DNA of 64,000 nucleotides, from positions 13,485,001-13,549,000 of the forward strand of contig NC_089991.1 in assembly GCF_036417845.1 (NCBI RefSeq), in the 5' to 3' direction. Numbering within the stretch: the stretch's first letter is position 1; each line of letters begins with the position of its first letter. The translations under genes and the position numbers were made by a program. This stretch comes from Apteryx mantelli (Eukaryota > Chordata > Aves > Apterygiformes > Apterygidae). The notes under the pieces were generated by a model, which saw only the letters and a list, made by a program, of their open reading frames with translations, had not been told where the DNA came from and ran no database searches. Shown here piece by piece: positions 1 through 11,900 of the stretch.

Positions 1-490
1 CTTTCTATTGCTAGTTTAGCAATGGTGAACATGTACGCTACAGGCTCAGAGCGGGGTGAGTGCTGCTGTGTGTTGGGCACTCGAGAGGAAGGCTCCAGAG
101 CTCATGTTTTCCAAACTATCCCCAGGAACTCGCAAAATCAGTGCTCTGAAACGCCTCCAGCCCCTGGAAGGGACATGAAACAAGCACAAACCTCTCAGCA
201 GGAGAGTCCTTGCCGGCCGCCCAGAGCAATCCCTGTTTTCATGATTTAAGTTATAAGCTCCTCACGGCAGGGAAGTACTGTCCATGCTTAGTAGTAAATT
301 AATAAAAATTTTGATGCTCTGTCCTCTCAGTAAGCAAAGTCTCTACAGAATCGAAGCTCCTTGCAACATACAAGTGAGTATCAGCTGCCTCTTTGTCCTA
401 TAATTGTGACTGCTTTTCTTCTAAGGCTGAGGTTTCATGGTTTAAAGAAAGCCGAGGAGGCCATCTTTGAATGAAGGTTGGACAAGGCTG

Positions 491-1262
491 ATCACAGAAT
501 CACAGAATAGTGGGATTGGCAGGGACCTCTGGAGATATCTCCAAGCTCAAGCAGGGAAAGCTAGAGCTGGCTGCCCAGGACCATGTCCGGTTGGGTTTTG
601 AATATCTTCAGGGCTGTAACCTCCACAGCCTCTCTGGGCAGCCTGTTCCAGTGTTTGACCACCCTCACATTTGTCTTATGTTCAGCTGGAATTTTCTGTG
701 TTTCAGTTTGTGCTTATTGCCTCTTTTCCTGTCACTGGGCATCACTGAGAAGAGTCTGGCCCCATCCTCTTTACACCTTCCCATCCAGATATTTATGCTC
801 ATTGATAAGATCCCCCTGAGCCTTCTCTTCTGCAAGCTAAACAGGCCCAGCCCTCTCAGCTTCTCCTCATATGAGAGATGCTCCAGTCCTTTAATCATCT
901 TTGTGGCCCTTCACTGGACTTGCTCCAGTATGTCTGTGTCTGTCTTGTCCTGGGGAGCCCAAACCTGGACCCAGCACTCCAGATGTGTCTCACCAGTGCT
1001 GAGCAGATGGAGAGGATCACCTTCCTTGACCTGCTGGCAATGCTCTTCCCAATGCAGCCCAGGGTACCATTAACCTTCTTTGCCATCAGGGCACATTGCA
1101 TACCCGTGTTCAGCTGGGTGTCCACCAGGATCCCCTGTCCTTCTCTGCAAAGCTGCCCTCAAACTGGCTGTGGGCTCCTAGCCAGTCCTGGTGCATGGGG
1201 TCATTCCTCCCCGGGTGCAGGATTTTGCACTTCCCTTTGTTGAACTTCATGAGTTTCCTGAC
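491..1262 (-). mobile_element. CR1 LINE, 5'-truncated 3' end fragment
   Basis: Read on the plus strand, the element opens with the repeated octamer-like atcacagaatcacagaat. That is the complement of the CR1 3' terminus, so the element lies on the minus strand. Hallmark blocks follow, such as the segments resembling gggacctctggagat, tctctgggcagcctgttcc, ccttctcttctgcaagc, agatgctccagtcctttaat and gttgaacttcatgag. The body is diverged with indels, so it is an old, dead insertion. It lacks the reverse transcriptase region except for possible traces. CR1 is the dominant retroelement of bird genomes. Confidence 0.88.
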
Positions 1263-2540
1263 ATTTATGGTGAGATATCATGTGCTATATGGAGTGGCAC
1301 TCTGTGCCCGGCCAGAGTACAAGCCTTTAAGAAGTCTGCCCCGAATGCCCTCCACCTTTCAGCTTTTGCTTTCACATCAAGTTCTCTGTGTGGTGCTGCT
1401 TATGGTTCACTCCTGCTCCAGGAGGTGGTGAGGCTTTGGTTCCTGTTTTTCCCCAAAGGATGTAGGTATGTGGCACTGGTACAGAGTCCTCATTGCTTGA
1501 GCTTCCCTCTTCCCTTACAGAGATTGATCAGACAAGTCACAAAGTTCCCTGCAACTTTCTGGATGTAGCCATGCTGCAGTGCGCACAGGCCAGGTGTCTG
1601 GACTGGAGGATGGCTCCGAATTTTCAAGCATGTCTCCATGGGTGTTTGCTGGCTGCACACCAAGAACCCATGGCTGATTTTCCTACAAACTCCCAAGTAA
1701 AATTAGAACAAAAGTTCACTCCTCTCCCAAGGCAGCAGGAAATGGAAAGGGTGGGAAAAGGGAAAGTTAGAGCAGATGAGATCTAGTGCCCACAGGCAGC
1801 AAGGTCAGCCCTCTGCATCTCCCCTGCCATCGTCCTGTCCCCGAAAGGAGAACTGAGAACCCTGTCCCCCACCCTGCCTTGAGTCTCCCTTCTCATGGCA
1901 GCTGGCCAAGAGGCAGTGCTTTTCCCACTGCTGAGTGAGCTGGATGCCAGGCTAAAGGTGCCTGAATTGATCGATTCCCTCTAGAGACTGAAGTCCTCCG
2001 TTGATGGGGCTGGTACTGCGCTGGCGGGATCAGCTTTCTCTCCCCTGTTGCACTCCTGACCTGAAATGACTCTTTACAGCACAGGGAGCTCTGGGCTGGA
2101 TGATTGTGCAGGCTGTCTGGTTGAACAGAGGCTCTCCCCTCTTCTTCATCGGAGGAGGGGGCTTGATACAGGCAGACATGACTTTTCAGGCACTCCTGAC
2201 TCGTGCTAGGTGGGAACCTGGGAGTCTCCTCTGCTGGGAAGCTGAGCCAGCCGCTGCCTTGGGATGGGTGCAAGCAACACGGCAGTGCCAGGGTACTGAC
2301 TGCTGGTCCCTAGGGTGCCAAGAGAGGGCAGCTCGGCGCCTGAGGTGGCATTAGATTGCAGGAGTTTATTTTTACCCAGCTCTGTTGCCAATGGGGACAT
2401 GTCACATCTGTGAAGTTGATCAAAAGACGTCCCAAGCACTGGTGTCAGCTGCTCCTTGTGATCTCAGCACCAGGATCTTTTCCCTTGTGGCATATCAAAA
2501 GGAGCAGGAGAATTTGACTGCTTTGCTATTTTTAATTGAA

Positions 2541-2578
2541 TGCACACACGCACACACATATATATATGCACGTATGTA
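2541..2578. repeat. CA/TA microsatellite
   Basis: A short cacacgcacacacatatata tract in PPARGC1B intron 1. Confidence 0.85.
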
Positions 2579-5500
2579 TGGCTTTTCTAAAAATAAAAGC
2601 CTCTGCCTCTGTTCCCATGGAAAGATTTGGGGAAAAGGGGGAGCCAAAGTTGTTGCGAGACTTTTTCTGGAGCAGGCGCAAGAGCGGTGGAAGCAGAGCA
2701 GGGGCATGCCACAACAGGTAATGGAAACATCTGAAAGGCAAAGGGCATCTAATCCCGGAATAGTCCCAGGATCCCTCCCTGAGCTGAGGGGACAGAGAGA
2801 GATAGGGGGAAGGAGAGCTAGGATAAAAGTAAAAACTGTGTCCCCCAGACCGGGGAGTGCGGAGGACAGGACCCTTGGGCTGCTGGTTCGGCGGTTCCTC
2901 CCGCCTTGTATGTTCTGGCCACCTGAGAGCGGGGAGAAGCGTTTTGCAGGGAAAGTTTTAAAAGCCTCAGCTTTGGGAGGCATGCATGGAGTATACAGAT
3001 CCCGGAGGCTTCCAAGGGTTTGCCCTAGACATTATTTTTGCCCTTTATCTTTGGCAGCATGTTGCATGCTCACTGCTGCCCTTCAGGAGAGCAGGAGCTA
3101 TTTGAGCACGTTTCAGAGGAGCTTCTGTCCAGTCCTGTTTCTTCCCTTGCTGGAGGCACGTGGGCCCCTCTGCACAGCTGGGCAAAGCAAAGAAGTCCTT
3201 TGGCACGAAGTGCATATACCTGGTAAACCTGGAGGCTATCTCAGGCAGCCCTGCCAGAGGGAAGGACGCTGGGGAGAACGATGCCCCCCTGAGCTTGGAG
3301 ATCAGGTTTCTCTGTTGGCTCCTTGCTGGCGCTTTGCCCTGCTCTGGCTGGTGAGAGCAGGTGTCTGAAGTTCACCCGCAGAGCCTGGCAAACCTCACCG
3401 TGGTGGTCGGCCAGACTCTGGCCTTTGGTAAGCTCCTGTGCCCAGGTTTGGGGCTCGCTCAGTGATGGGGCGCCAAGCCGTTCCCCTCTGCCCTTGCAGG
3501 GTCCTCAGACCATTCACCCTTTCTCCTGCTATCCCCGGGGGGGGAAGGGGAGGAAAGTGGATGAAAAATGCAAAAGGTGGCACATGTATGTACACAGGAG
3601 CGTCCTGTGGTGTGGTATGTGGTGTCCTAAACCCAACTGGGGAGCACTGGCACACAGTTCCCTCAGGCTATGGGAACAAAATCAAGAATCCCAGACTATC
3701 CCAACTAAAACAAAATAGAAAAGAAGAGAAGAGAAAGAGAGAAATCCTGTCTTTTCCATTTTTGCAGCTTATTTGAAGTTGCCTTTTCTTTCCATTGAAT
3801 TGTAGAGGAGATCCTTTTAGGGCACTTCAGAAGTGGAGGCCACAGTGTTTTTCTCTCTTTGCAGCCTCTCATATGTGCTCAGATGTTTGTCTGCTCGAAA
3901 TCCATTTGCTGTGTAAATAAACTTGCTTCCCTCATCACCAGAAAACTCCCACCAGTCAGCCAATACCAGAAGCCTTTGCAACAGACCTTTCACCTCTGGA
4001 TTTGAACCCTGGGCTTGGATGTTGGGGGCAAAATCAGCGTCAAGCTGAGGGCCTGGGGCCGGTAGCGTGCAGTGAGGTGGCGGTGCAGGCAGGCTTTGTG
4101 CTGCCGGCAGTGGTGGGAGCCGGGTCAGGCCAGGCATGGGCGATGCGGTAGGAGCCAGGCTCAGATCTGTGCCTTGCCTCCCGGCCCCTCCAGCATGGGG
4201 GTTTGTCCATGGAGACATCCCTGGGAGCGTTGCCGTCTCGCTGGCATAGAGACCCCAACCACGTGCCAGCTTGCAGCAGTGCCACAATGCAAGCCAGTGT
4301 CACCAAAGGCACATGCGCGGCAGGGGCGAGCGTCAGCCGGGACCAGATGCCTCCCCTGTGCACGCTTGCATGTGTAATCTGGGGCATGCAAACAGGATGG
4401 GAAGGCTTCGAATTAGCACTCGCCCAAGGCCACTTCTTACTTTAAATGTGATTTTCTCCCCTTGCATTCCCCCTTGCTGAGGTCTGGCCCCTGCTGCCAG
4501 CAAGTGCCACCAGCCTGATGCATCCCCCCGGCAGGGCAGTGGCAGGCTGGCATCTGGGGCTGTGCCCTCGGTGGCTCAGGCTTTCACCGCTCTGGTGCTT
4601 AATGCAATCATTTGTTCTGCTCCTCAGAGAGCCATGAAGCTTTATGGCAAGGCAGCAGTTGGGAATGAGGTAGAAACAGGGCAGGTCTCAGCTGCTTTCT
4701 GTGATTAAATGGATATTTTTAGCTCGGTTCCTAGAGCTTAGATTGCCCTGTGTGCACCCAGACATTGATTCTTTTCTATGCCGTTCTTCTCCTTTTGTGT
4801 GCACATGGATAGGTGGACGTGGTAGGAGATACTGGGGTCAGGGTCTGTATTGCCTTCACAGTGACTTTCAGCTGGCAGGAGATGCACCTTCCCATGAAGG
4901 ATTTTCACTGAGTGTTGGGCATTCACTGGGGGATGCCACGTTGTAGGGATGGGGTCGAGGCGCTCATATGAGGGGATGGGGAAGGCCGAGCTGACCGGTT
5001 GTGAAGACATCCACCCAGAGCCTTGCCTCGTGCTTTGCTATCTTGTGTGCTCCCCAAGTCTCCTGCCTCCCTCTATTATTGCAGATTCTCCAGGCAGCTA
5101 GATAAGCCTTGGATGTCCCTCTTACATCACCAAAGGCTGGAATAGCTTAAGTTTCATTTAAGAGCGCAAACAGCTGTTTTGCCATAGCCTGGGTGGCTGT
5201 GCTTTGAGCTTATGCTCACCAGAGGAGACAAGGCTATTCCCCATGCAAAGTCTGCTATTTCAACACCTGCCACAGAGCTTCGCGCAAGAGGGACTCGGGA
5301 GGATTTGCTGCCAGTTGCAGGGCAGCTTTTAGTAACAACCCATACCAGTGTCAGGCTGCACAAACCGATTTGCTAAACACACAGTGAAGAGGTGCTCTCT
5401 GCTCTCTTGACTGCCGTGTAATTGCTCCTTCTTGCACCATTTACCAAGGCTTATTTTAAAGAGATGTTTCTGCGGTCCAAGTAATGGACTGAGTGGTGAA

Positions 5501-5781
5501 GATGGTGCATTAAGGCTCCCGCTCCTTCCGTGCACGGCTCCACCTGGAGCTCAACCCTGGGCTCACAACTGGCCTGCAATCTCCACAGGTTGTTGCTCTA
5601 GAAGGAGGCTGAAGCCTGTTGCCATCTGCCAGTGTCAGCAAGGGTCGTTCTGTCACTGTGGGAGGACAGCCTGGATGCTCCCGGGCGATCTGCGAGGCCC
5701 TGTGCGCAGCTGGGCTCTCCGTAAGGGCAGCAAGCGGAGGAGAGAGTGGCCGGGCTCACCTCCTTTCTCTTTTCTCCCCAG

Positions 5782-5955
5782 TACGAGGTGACTGGTGAGG
5801 AGCACCTCTACTCCGATTTCCCCGAGATTGATTTGTCCCAGTTGGATGCCAGCGACTTTGACTCTGCCAGCTGCTTCAGCGAGCTGCAGTGGTGCGCGGA
5901 GCACTCCGAGACCGAGTCCAGCCAGTACAGCACAGACGACTCCGAGCTCTTCCAG
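5782..5955 (+). CDS. PPARGC1B: PPARGC1B coding exon 2 (acidic activation domain)
   Basis: Acceptor tttctcccca-g, donor cag|gtacc; 174 nt, phase 0 at both ends. It encodes 58 residues, including [12 protein letters not shown] and the Glu/Ser/Asp-rich block up to DDSELFQ. This is the N-terminal transactivation region that recruits histone acetyltransferases in the PGC-1 family. No Met is needed here because exon 1 lies upstream. Confidence 0.96.
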
Positions 5956-8900
5956 GTACCGCAGCCGCCGCGGGAGGCGCCGCTGCCGCCGCAGGCCCCA
6001 GGGGTGCGTCTCCCGCTCCGCGGCTGCGCGTGCAGCCCCGGGGCTGGCTGGCGCGCTGCAGAAAGCGTGCTCGGGCAGGGCTGGCGTGCCCGCTCCCTCG
6101 GGGCAGGGCGCTGTGCCCGCGCTGCTCTCTGTGCGCCTCCTGCAGCGCCGGCTGGAGCAGTGGGAAACCCTCGCCGTCGTTTTGAAGTTCGGGTTTCAGT
6201 TCGGGTGCAGAGCCTCTGCGGGGAGTTCTCCAAGCGCGCGTACAGCCCGAGCCCTCCCAGGCGCCAGCCGCGGCCGAGGGCAGCCAGCCCTCGCTCCCCC
6301 TCAGGTGACAGCCCGGCACAGGGGCCCCAAGGACAGAGGTAGGGGGAACGCAGGGGGAAGAAGGAGGGAGGAAAGGTGGCGACTATTAATATCTCTTCCC
6401 CAGCTGATTAGCGCTCCATTAATTTGCGCTCTGTGTCTAAATGGAGCAAGCGGAGTAAGGCTAATGAGGAGGTGGCAGAGTAGAGGAGGGCTGCTGAGCC
6501 AGCCCTCCTGTAATGTATTATTAAAAAGGAATTACAGCCAGTGCGGAGCGCATCCTGCTTGATTCCCAAGCTGGCAGGTTGTGCTGGGGAGGCTGTGGGG
6601 GAGTCTTGGGGCCACAGCACATGGGGCGGCACAGCGCAGGAATACGTCTTTCCCGCAAGCGGGAAGCAGCCCCTTTCATCCGGCTCCCTGGCTGCGGCGT
6701 CCCCTCTGCATCCCTGCATGCCGGGCGCCTCCGGCACTGTTTGAGAGCAAGGGAGTTGCTCCAAGCAGCGGCACTGTGCCGGTGTGAGCTTGTGGAGGAA
6801 CTGATGCTGGGTAAAGGTGCCACGGGCAGGCATGGGTGTCATGTCCCTAGACCAGCGCCTGGCATGTAAAGCAGAGCGTCACCGGGGCCAGGCCCTGTGG
6901 GAAATCCAAACTGGGGGCACCCATGTGTGGGGGCAACCCCGGGCACCTGTCTGCATCTGGCTCCAGTCTCGGCTTGGGACACAAGGCAGGGACCCCGCTC
7001 ACTGCTGCAGCGGGAGGAGGGCACTTGTGCCCATAAAGCACCGCCACCGCCACCTCGAGCAACCAGCAGGGTGGAGGAAACCAGAGAGTCAAGAGTTGGT
7101 TTAAAAAAATGAGTCTGGATTATTTTTAATTGCTGAAGCCGATATTTACAGCTACATCTAAAGAAAGCAAGCACTCCTTGGAGTGCTGGATAAAACTCGG
7201 GTGCATCACTCTAGAAGGCAAAGATGCACTTTTCTGCTGATGAGAGAGCTGAGCTCACCGTGCTCCGCGGGGACCGGGACAGCTGTCAGCACAGTGCAGG
7301 CCCCAGGCACAGGCTCGTGCAAGGGACTTGCTGAGGCTCCCCGGGATCGGGGAGCAGACAGGCCCGGGAGTCTGCACCCCAAACCCTGAGGCCCTCCTTC
7401 CTCTCCCGCTGTGTCCTCAGCCAGCCCCATCCTCACAAGATGGGATTGCTGTGCCCTCCTGAGGGGTGCAGGAGAGCAGCCCCCCTCCTCTTCTGTAAGC
7501 AGCTTGCTGGTGCCCGCTAGCAGCCAGCAGTGGGACTTGGCACTGGTTAATTTTTTGGAGGGAGGAGAATTTATTTTTAAAGAAGAAAAAAAAATCCCAA
7601 TATTTGCTAACCTGGCCATAATAACAACCCTCTGGCTTTTATGCTGTGCTGATGCTGTGCTTGAAAATGGTCCAGTCCAGCTGACAGACCTTCATCACGA
7701 GATGCATATTTTCCGCTGAACTTCCTGGGGAAAAGATAAACAGAAAAGAAATGCAAAAGGCAGGCCCATTAGGAGCAGCAGAATATGATGAAATGTATCC
7801 CACTGAACTTGTATGCACAGCAGTCTCGTGCCAATAACAGGAGGAAAAGAAATGGAGCCAAAAATGGAGTATCCTGCTGCCTTTCCCTGGAGTCTGCTCT
7901 AGTATCTTCAAGCAGGGTTAGGGCATGGAACAAAAGATATTTAATTTTCAAACAAAATAAGAGAAATATGGGAGGCCGTTTACAGTCAACAGTCCTCCCT
8001 GGGAGCCTGAATTTACCCCCATGCTAATTTTATATCTGATGGTATCCTGCTTCTTGTTGGACACGGTTTATATTAAGACTATTATGGAGGAGGACCAAAA
8101 AGATCTAGCTCCTGGCTCACTTCAGCCATTCCTCTGCTCCTGCACGTTGTTTTGTGCATTTGTGCTATATTTTCCGACTGGAGGAAGAACTGCAGAGCTG
8201 TGCAGGCCTGGGATGGTGCTGGGAGGGCTGGGGGCTGTGGCCGAGGCGCATCAGCAGAGCCGGTGCCAAAGCTGGGCTGGGAGCAGTGGGCTGAGCAGTG
8301 TCAGGCGGAAAGCGATGGGCAGAGACGTGACCGGAGGAGCCGTGGCCCTGCGGGGCCTCCTCGGGGAGCACAGGGCGGTCTCGAGGCAGCGGGTGCCTTT
8401 CTAGCCCCATCAAACACTGGCCTCACATCATAGCACTGCAATGTGACAGCGTGGCCTTAGCCCCAAACACAAATCGCCTGTCAGCATCCCCAGATCATGC
8501 CATGCACTTAAAAAAATAGATCAGAAGAGCTATAGTGTAAGACACATATAATTCCACTGGCCTTGCTCGGAGTCTTTAGGATCCACTCTCTCTCATCTCT
8601 GCAGGCAGAGGCTAGGAGTAGCTGTCTGTAAAACATGAGGGCTGAGACTCCCAGGTGAACTGGAGATTCCTGCATTTGGAGACTTTAAGTGAAAACAAAA
8701 TCCGTGTTGCTTATTGCAAGTTGTGGTAACTTGCCAGCAATGCAGCACGTGTCTGGCTTCCTGATGCCCGCGGGAGGCTGCCGGCCTGCAAGTCCTTGCC
8801 CTCTGGGAGTGGAGTCATGCACTCTTTTCCGCTGGGCAGCCTTGAGCTGGGCTTACAGGCCTCGACATTTTCTTCCCTCCCTTTGCCTTGCCCTTCTGGA

Positions 8901-11900
8901 GAGCTGCACAGGAATGGTGGTGGCCCCTCGGGTCTCCTCCAGCCCCACGGTCCCCCATGGAGGGCCGAGGAGCTGTGCCTGGCCTGTCCTTGCAGTCTTG
9001 TCCTGGTGGGTGCTGTTTTCTGAGGCTGTGCTGAGAGAGCAGCTGCGGAGCCCAGCTCAGCGGTGAGGGGATAACCAGGAGCTTGTGGGCTCACAACTCA
9101 AAAGCGGGAGGATTTGGGCAAGGAGACTTTTAACCACAGCTCTCCTGCAGGGCCCATATGCTCTACTGATCATCTCGTGATGAGGTGGAGAGGAAGATGC
9201 TCTGAGCTGTTATTATTCCCACTGGGGCTGCCATGGGGGTAGGTGGGAAGGATGGATGGATGTTCCAGCCCTTTTCCAGTTGGGTTTTTCCTCCCTCTAG
9301 CCCTGTCTTATTGCTTCATTTGGGAATATCCCTCCAAGTTCCCCTCTGGGATCATGGGAAGGCAGGGGTGCTGGTGGCACAGCCACCTGCATGCACCTCA
9401 GCCCCATGGTGCTGGGTGCCACTAGGCTCAGCCACCACTGCCACGCAGCGCCTGCCCCTCTTCCCAAAGTCCCTCCCGAAAGAAAAGTCTCCTGGCTCCC
9501 TCTGCTCAGCCTAATTCCCTCTCTTGTTCTCTGCCTGCTCCTTTCAGATAATAGACAGCGAGAATGAAGCGCTGCTGGCAGCCCTCACCGAGACATTGGA
9601 TGATATACAGGGAGATGACATGGGCCTGGCTGCCTTTCGCACTATGGAAGAGGGGGACACGCTCAACCATGCCTACACCTCGCCTGCCCCCTCCCCCAAA
9701 CCCGCCGCCCCGGTCACAGGGGGGCCGTCCCAGGCCCCCGAGTTTGATGAGCTGTCTCTAGTAAGAACCCACTTCCTACTGTTTAAGGTGGATTTGGATG
9801 AGCCCCTGATAAGCCGGCTGCATGGGTATGATAGGAAGCAAAGGTCTGAATTTTTTCATTCTAGGCTTAAAACTCTCTTTAACCGTCAATACCAAAGCAT
9901 ATACTTGTATTGTATACGTATACATGTTCTGCATCATTGCTGTCACCTCCATCACCATCCTCATGGGAAAAAGCTGATTGCTGCTGTGTGTATACAAATA
10001 TATATATTAAGGGGGTGGGAGCTGGGCTCTGGGCTACCGCAGAGGGTGCCAGATGGATGGTGGCTGCTTTGGCATGACTCATGCCTTTTTTTAACCTGAA
10101 GCCCAGGTGTGGGGTTGTTTGGGGGTTCTCTCTAGCACATCCCAGCCCCATTCCCATGAACAGCGGGGTAGGCACAGCCCTGTCACTGCAGCCCTGGGGA
10201 GGGGGGTCGCTGCTGCCCCGGCTCTGCCTTGGGGGTCGGTAGAGCCAAGCTCCCCTCTGCGCTCGCTGGAGGGACAGAGGGGACTCAGCCTGAGCATCCC
10301 TCTTGGGACCCTGCAATAACAGGGCTCCAGCCCCGCTCCCCATCCTGGCCCGGACTAGCTAGCGGTGTTTGCCGCAAATCACTGCTGTCCCAGGAGGTCC
10401 CCTGGGACACGGGCACCCTGTGGGTGGGCTGCAGCCTGGTGGCACCTGTCCCACCCCCCAGGGACCCCCTAGTCTTGCCCCCGGGTCTCCCCAAAAGCCC
10501 TGGTTTCTGGCGGGGAGGAGTGACATCCAGTGGTGAGAGCGTGCATTTCCACCTCCCACGGCCCTGCACGCAGGTGGGTGTATATATCACACGCAATATG
10601 TATGTGTATATATAGGATGTATACGTTACAGGGGGGGAGGGAGAAAGGTGCTGGTTGCTTATACCAACAGGAGCTGCACGCCTAAAGCGGCAGGCACCCC
10701 GATGAAATTTCCTGGCATTCCCCTCCCCAGGAACCTCCTATTTCTATCACTGTTTAAAAATCACAGCGCCTGACAAGGGGGTCTCCAAGTCTGCAGGCCA
10801 GCTTGGGAGACCAAGCCCTAGATCCGTCTCCTCCGTGCAGTCCCACGGAGCCTACGCAGTCGTCTTGCTATTGATCTGTTGTTGCCTTCAGTTGTTAGTG
10901 CAACATGGGTGGAATAAGAAATGCTGTTGTTGCTGGGTGTGCTTTTTTAACAAAAGAAGTTTTGAGTAGAAGAAAGTTATGCTAGCCTTGCAATCAGAAA
11001 TAACTATGCTGTGCATAACCTAAGGAAAATTCCCACTCTGACCCTCCTGATGGGATCACAGTGGAATTCTTGAAAGAATCATGTGGGGAAAGATCCTCAA
11101 TAAATCCTTGGCATTTCCCATAGGGTCTTACATCTGCAGAATGCTTTGCAAGCTAATTAATGAATCGAGGACCTCTTTGCATGTTACAGCTAAATGAGCC
11201 TTGCAAGGGGACCCAAGTGAGCTGTCCAAATCAGTCACTCATGCAAATGTAAAGTCTCTGTCACCTAAGGACAGAATTGATGGAGTGAGAAGTTTGGAAG
11301 CCAAGACACAGCGTGTCTCATCGGAGTGGGGATGGCCCTGGGAAGTAAATTCCCCTGCCTGTGCCTCATTTTCCCACCCGCCCCAGCCTGCCTGGTGGGG
11401 GGCTAATTGGAAACGCGGGTGAATACGGCAGCAGCTGCTCTGAACACCTCAAGTGCCGAGCACTGCACGTACCTGCCCGCTCCCACAGGCTGTGGTGCTC
11501 TCTGCAGCCACGGGGCACCCAGGGAGGTGTGAAACATTCCTCCCTGCTTTTGATTTTTCCTTTCCCCTTTTTGAATCCAGTGCAAAGCAATGGAGATGGC
11601 CAGCGGTGGTGTGAGCCGTGGGGCCTGTGACCCTTCAGGCTGCAGTGGTTGGGAGCTGAGCCACCATCCCGCTGCCGTTCGGGGTCTGCTCGTGAGCCTT
11701 GCTCTCGCTGCAAGTACGATTCTTTTTCTCACCGCTTCTCTTTGCAGCTGAAGAAGTTGCTTCTCTCTCCATCGCACGTGCCTCCGAGCTGCGAGGCTCA
11801 GAGAGATGGGAGTGCCCGGCGCCCGGGGACCCCTAAGTCCAGACCCACACGGCCCTGCACAAAGGTATTTCCTCATGCTGGCGAGCCCGGGCCTGCCCCA

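Larger units (their letters stand above)
1..5781 (+). other. PPARGC1B: PPARGC1B intron 1 (3' part)
   Basis: This stretch has no exon that I can support. It lies directly upstream of coding exon 2, so it is taken as the end of the large first intron. It contains a CR1 LINE fragment (491-1262), a short CA/TA-rich microsatellite near 2541-2578, and otherwise unique sequence. The mammalian intron 1 hosts miR-378a, but no sequence resembling that hairpin was seen here. Confidence 0.7.

Noticed and set aside
2385-3368. Open frame of 327 codons in PPARGC1B intron 1
   Set aside because: It runs through a CA/TA repeat and has no domain, low-complexity protein character or splice context. Open frames of this size occur by chance in GC-rich introns.
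1-5781. miR-378a, which lies in PPARGC1B intron 1 in mammals
   Set aside because: No sequence resembling the mature miRNA or its hairpin was seen on either strand. It is probably in the part of the intron upstream of the window.
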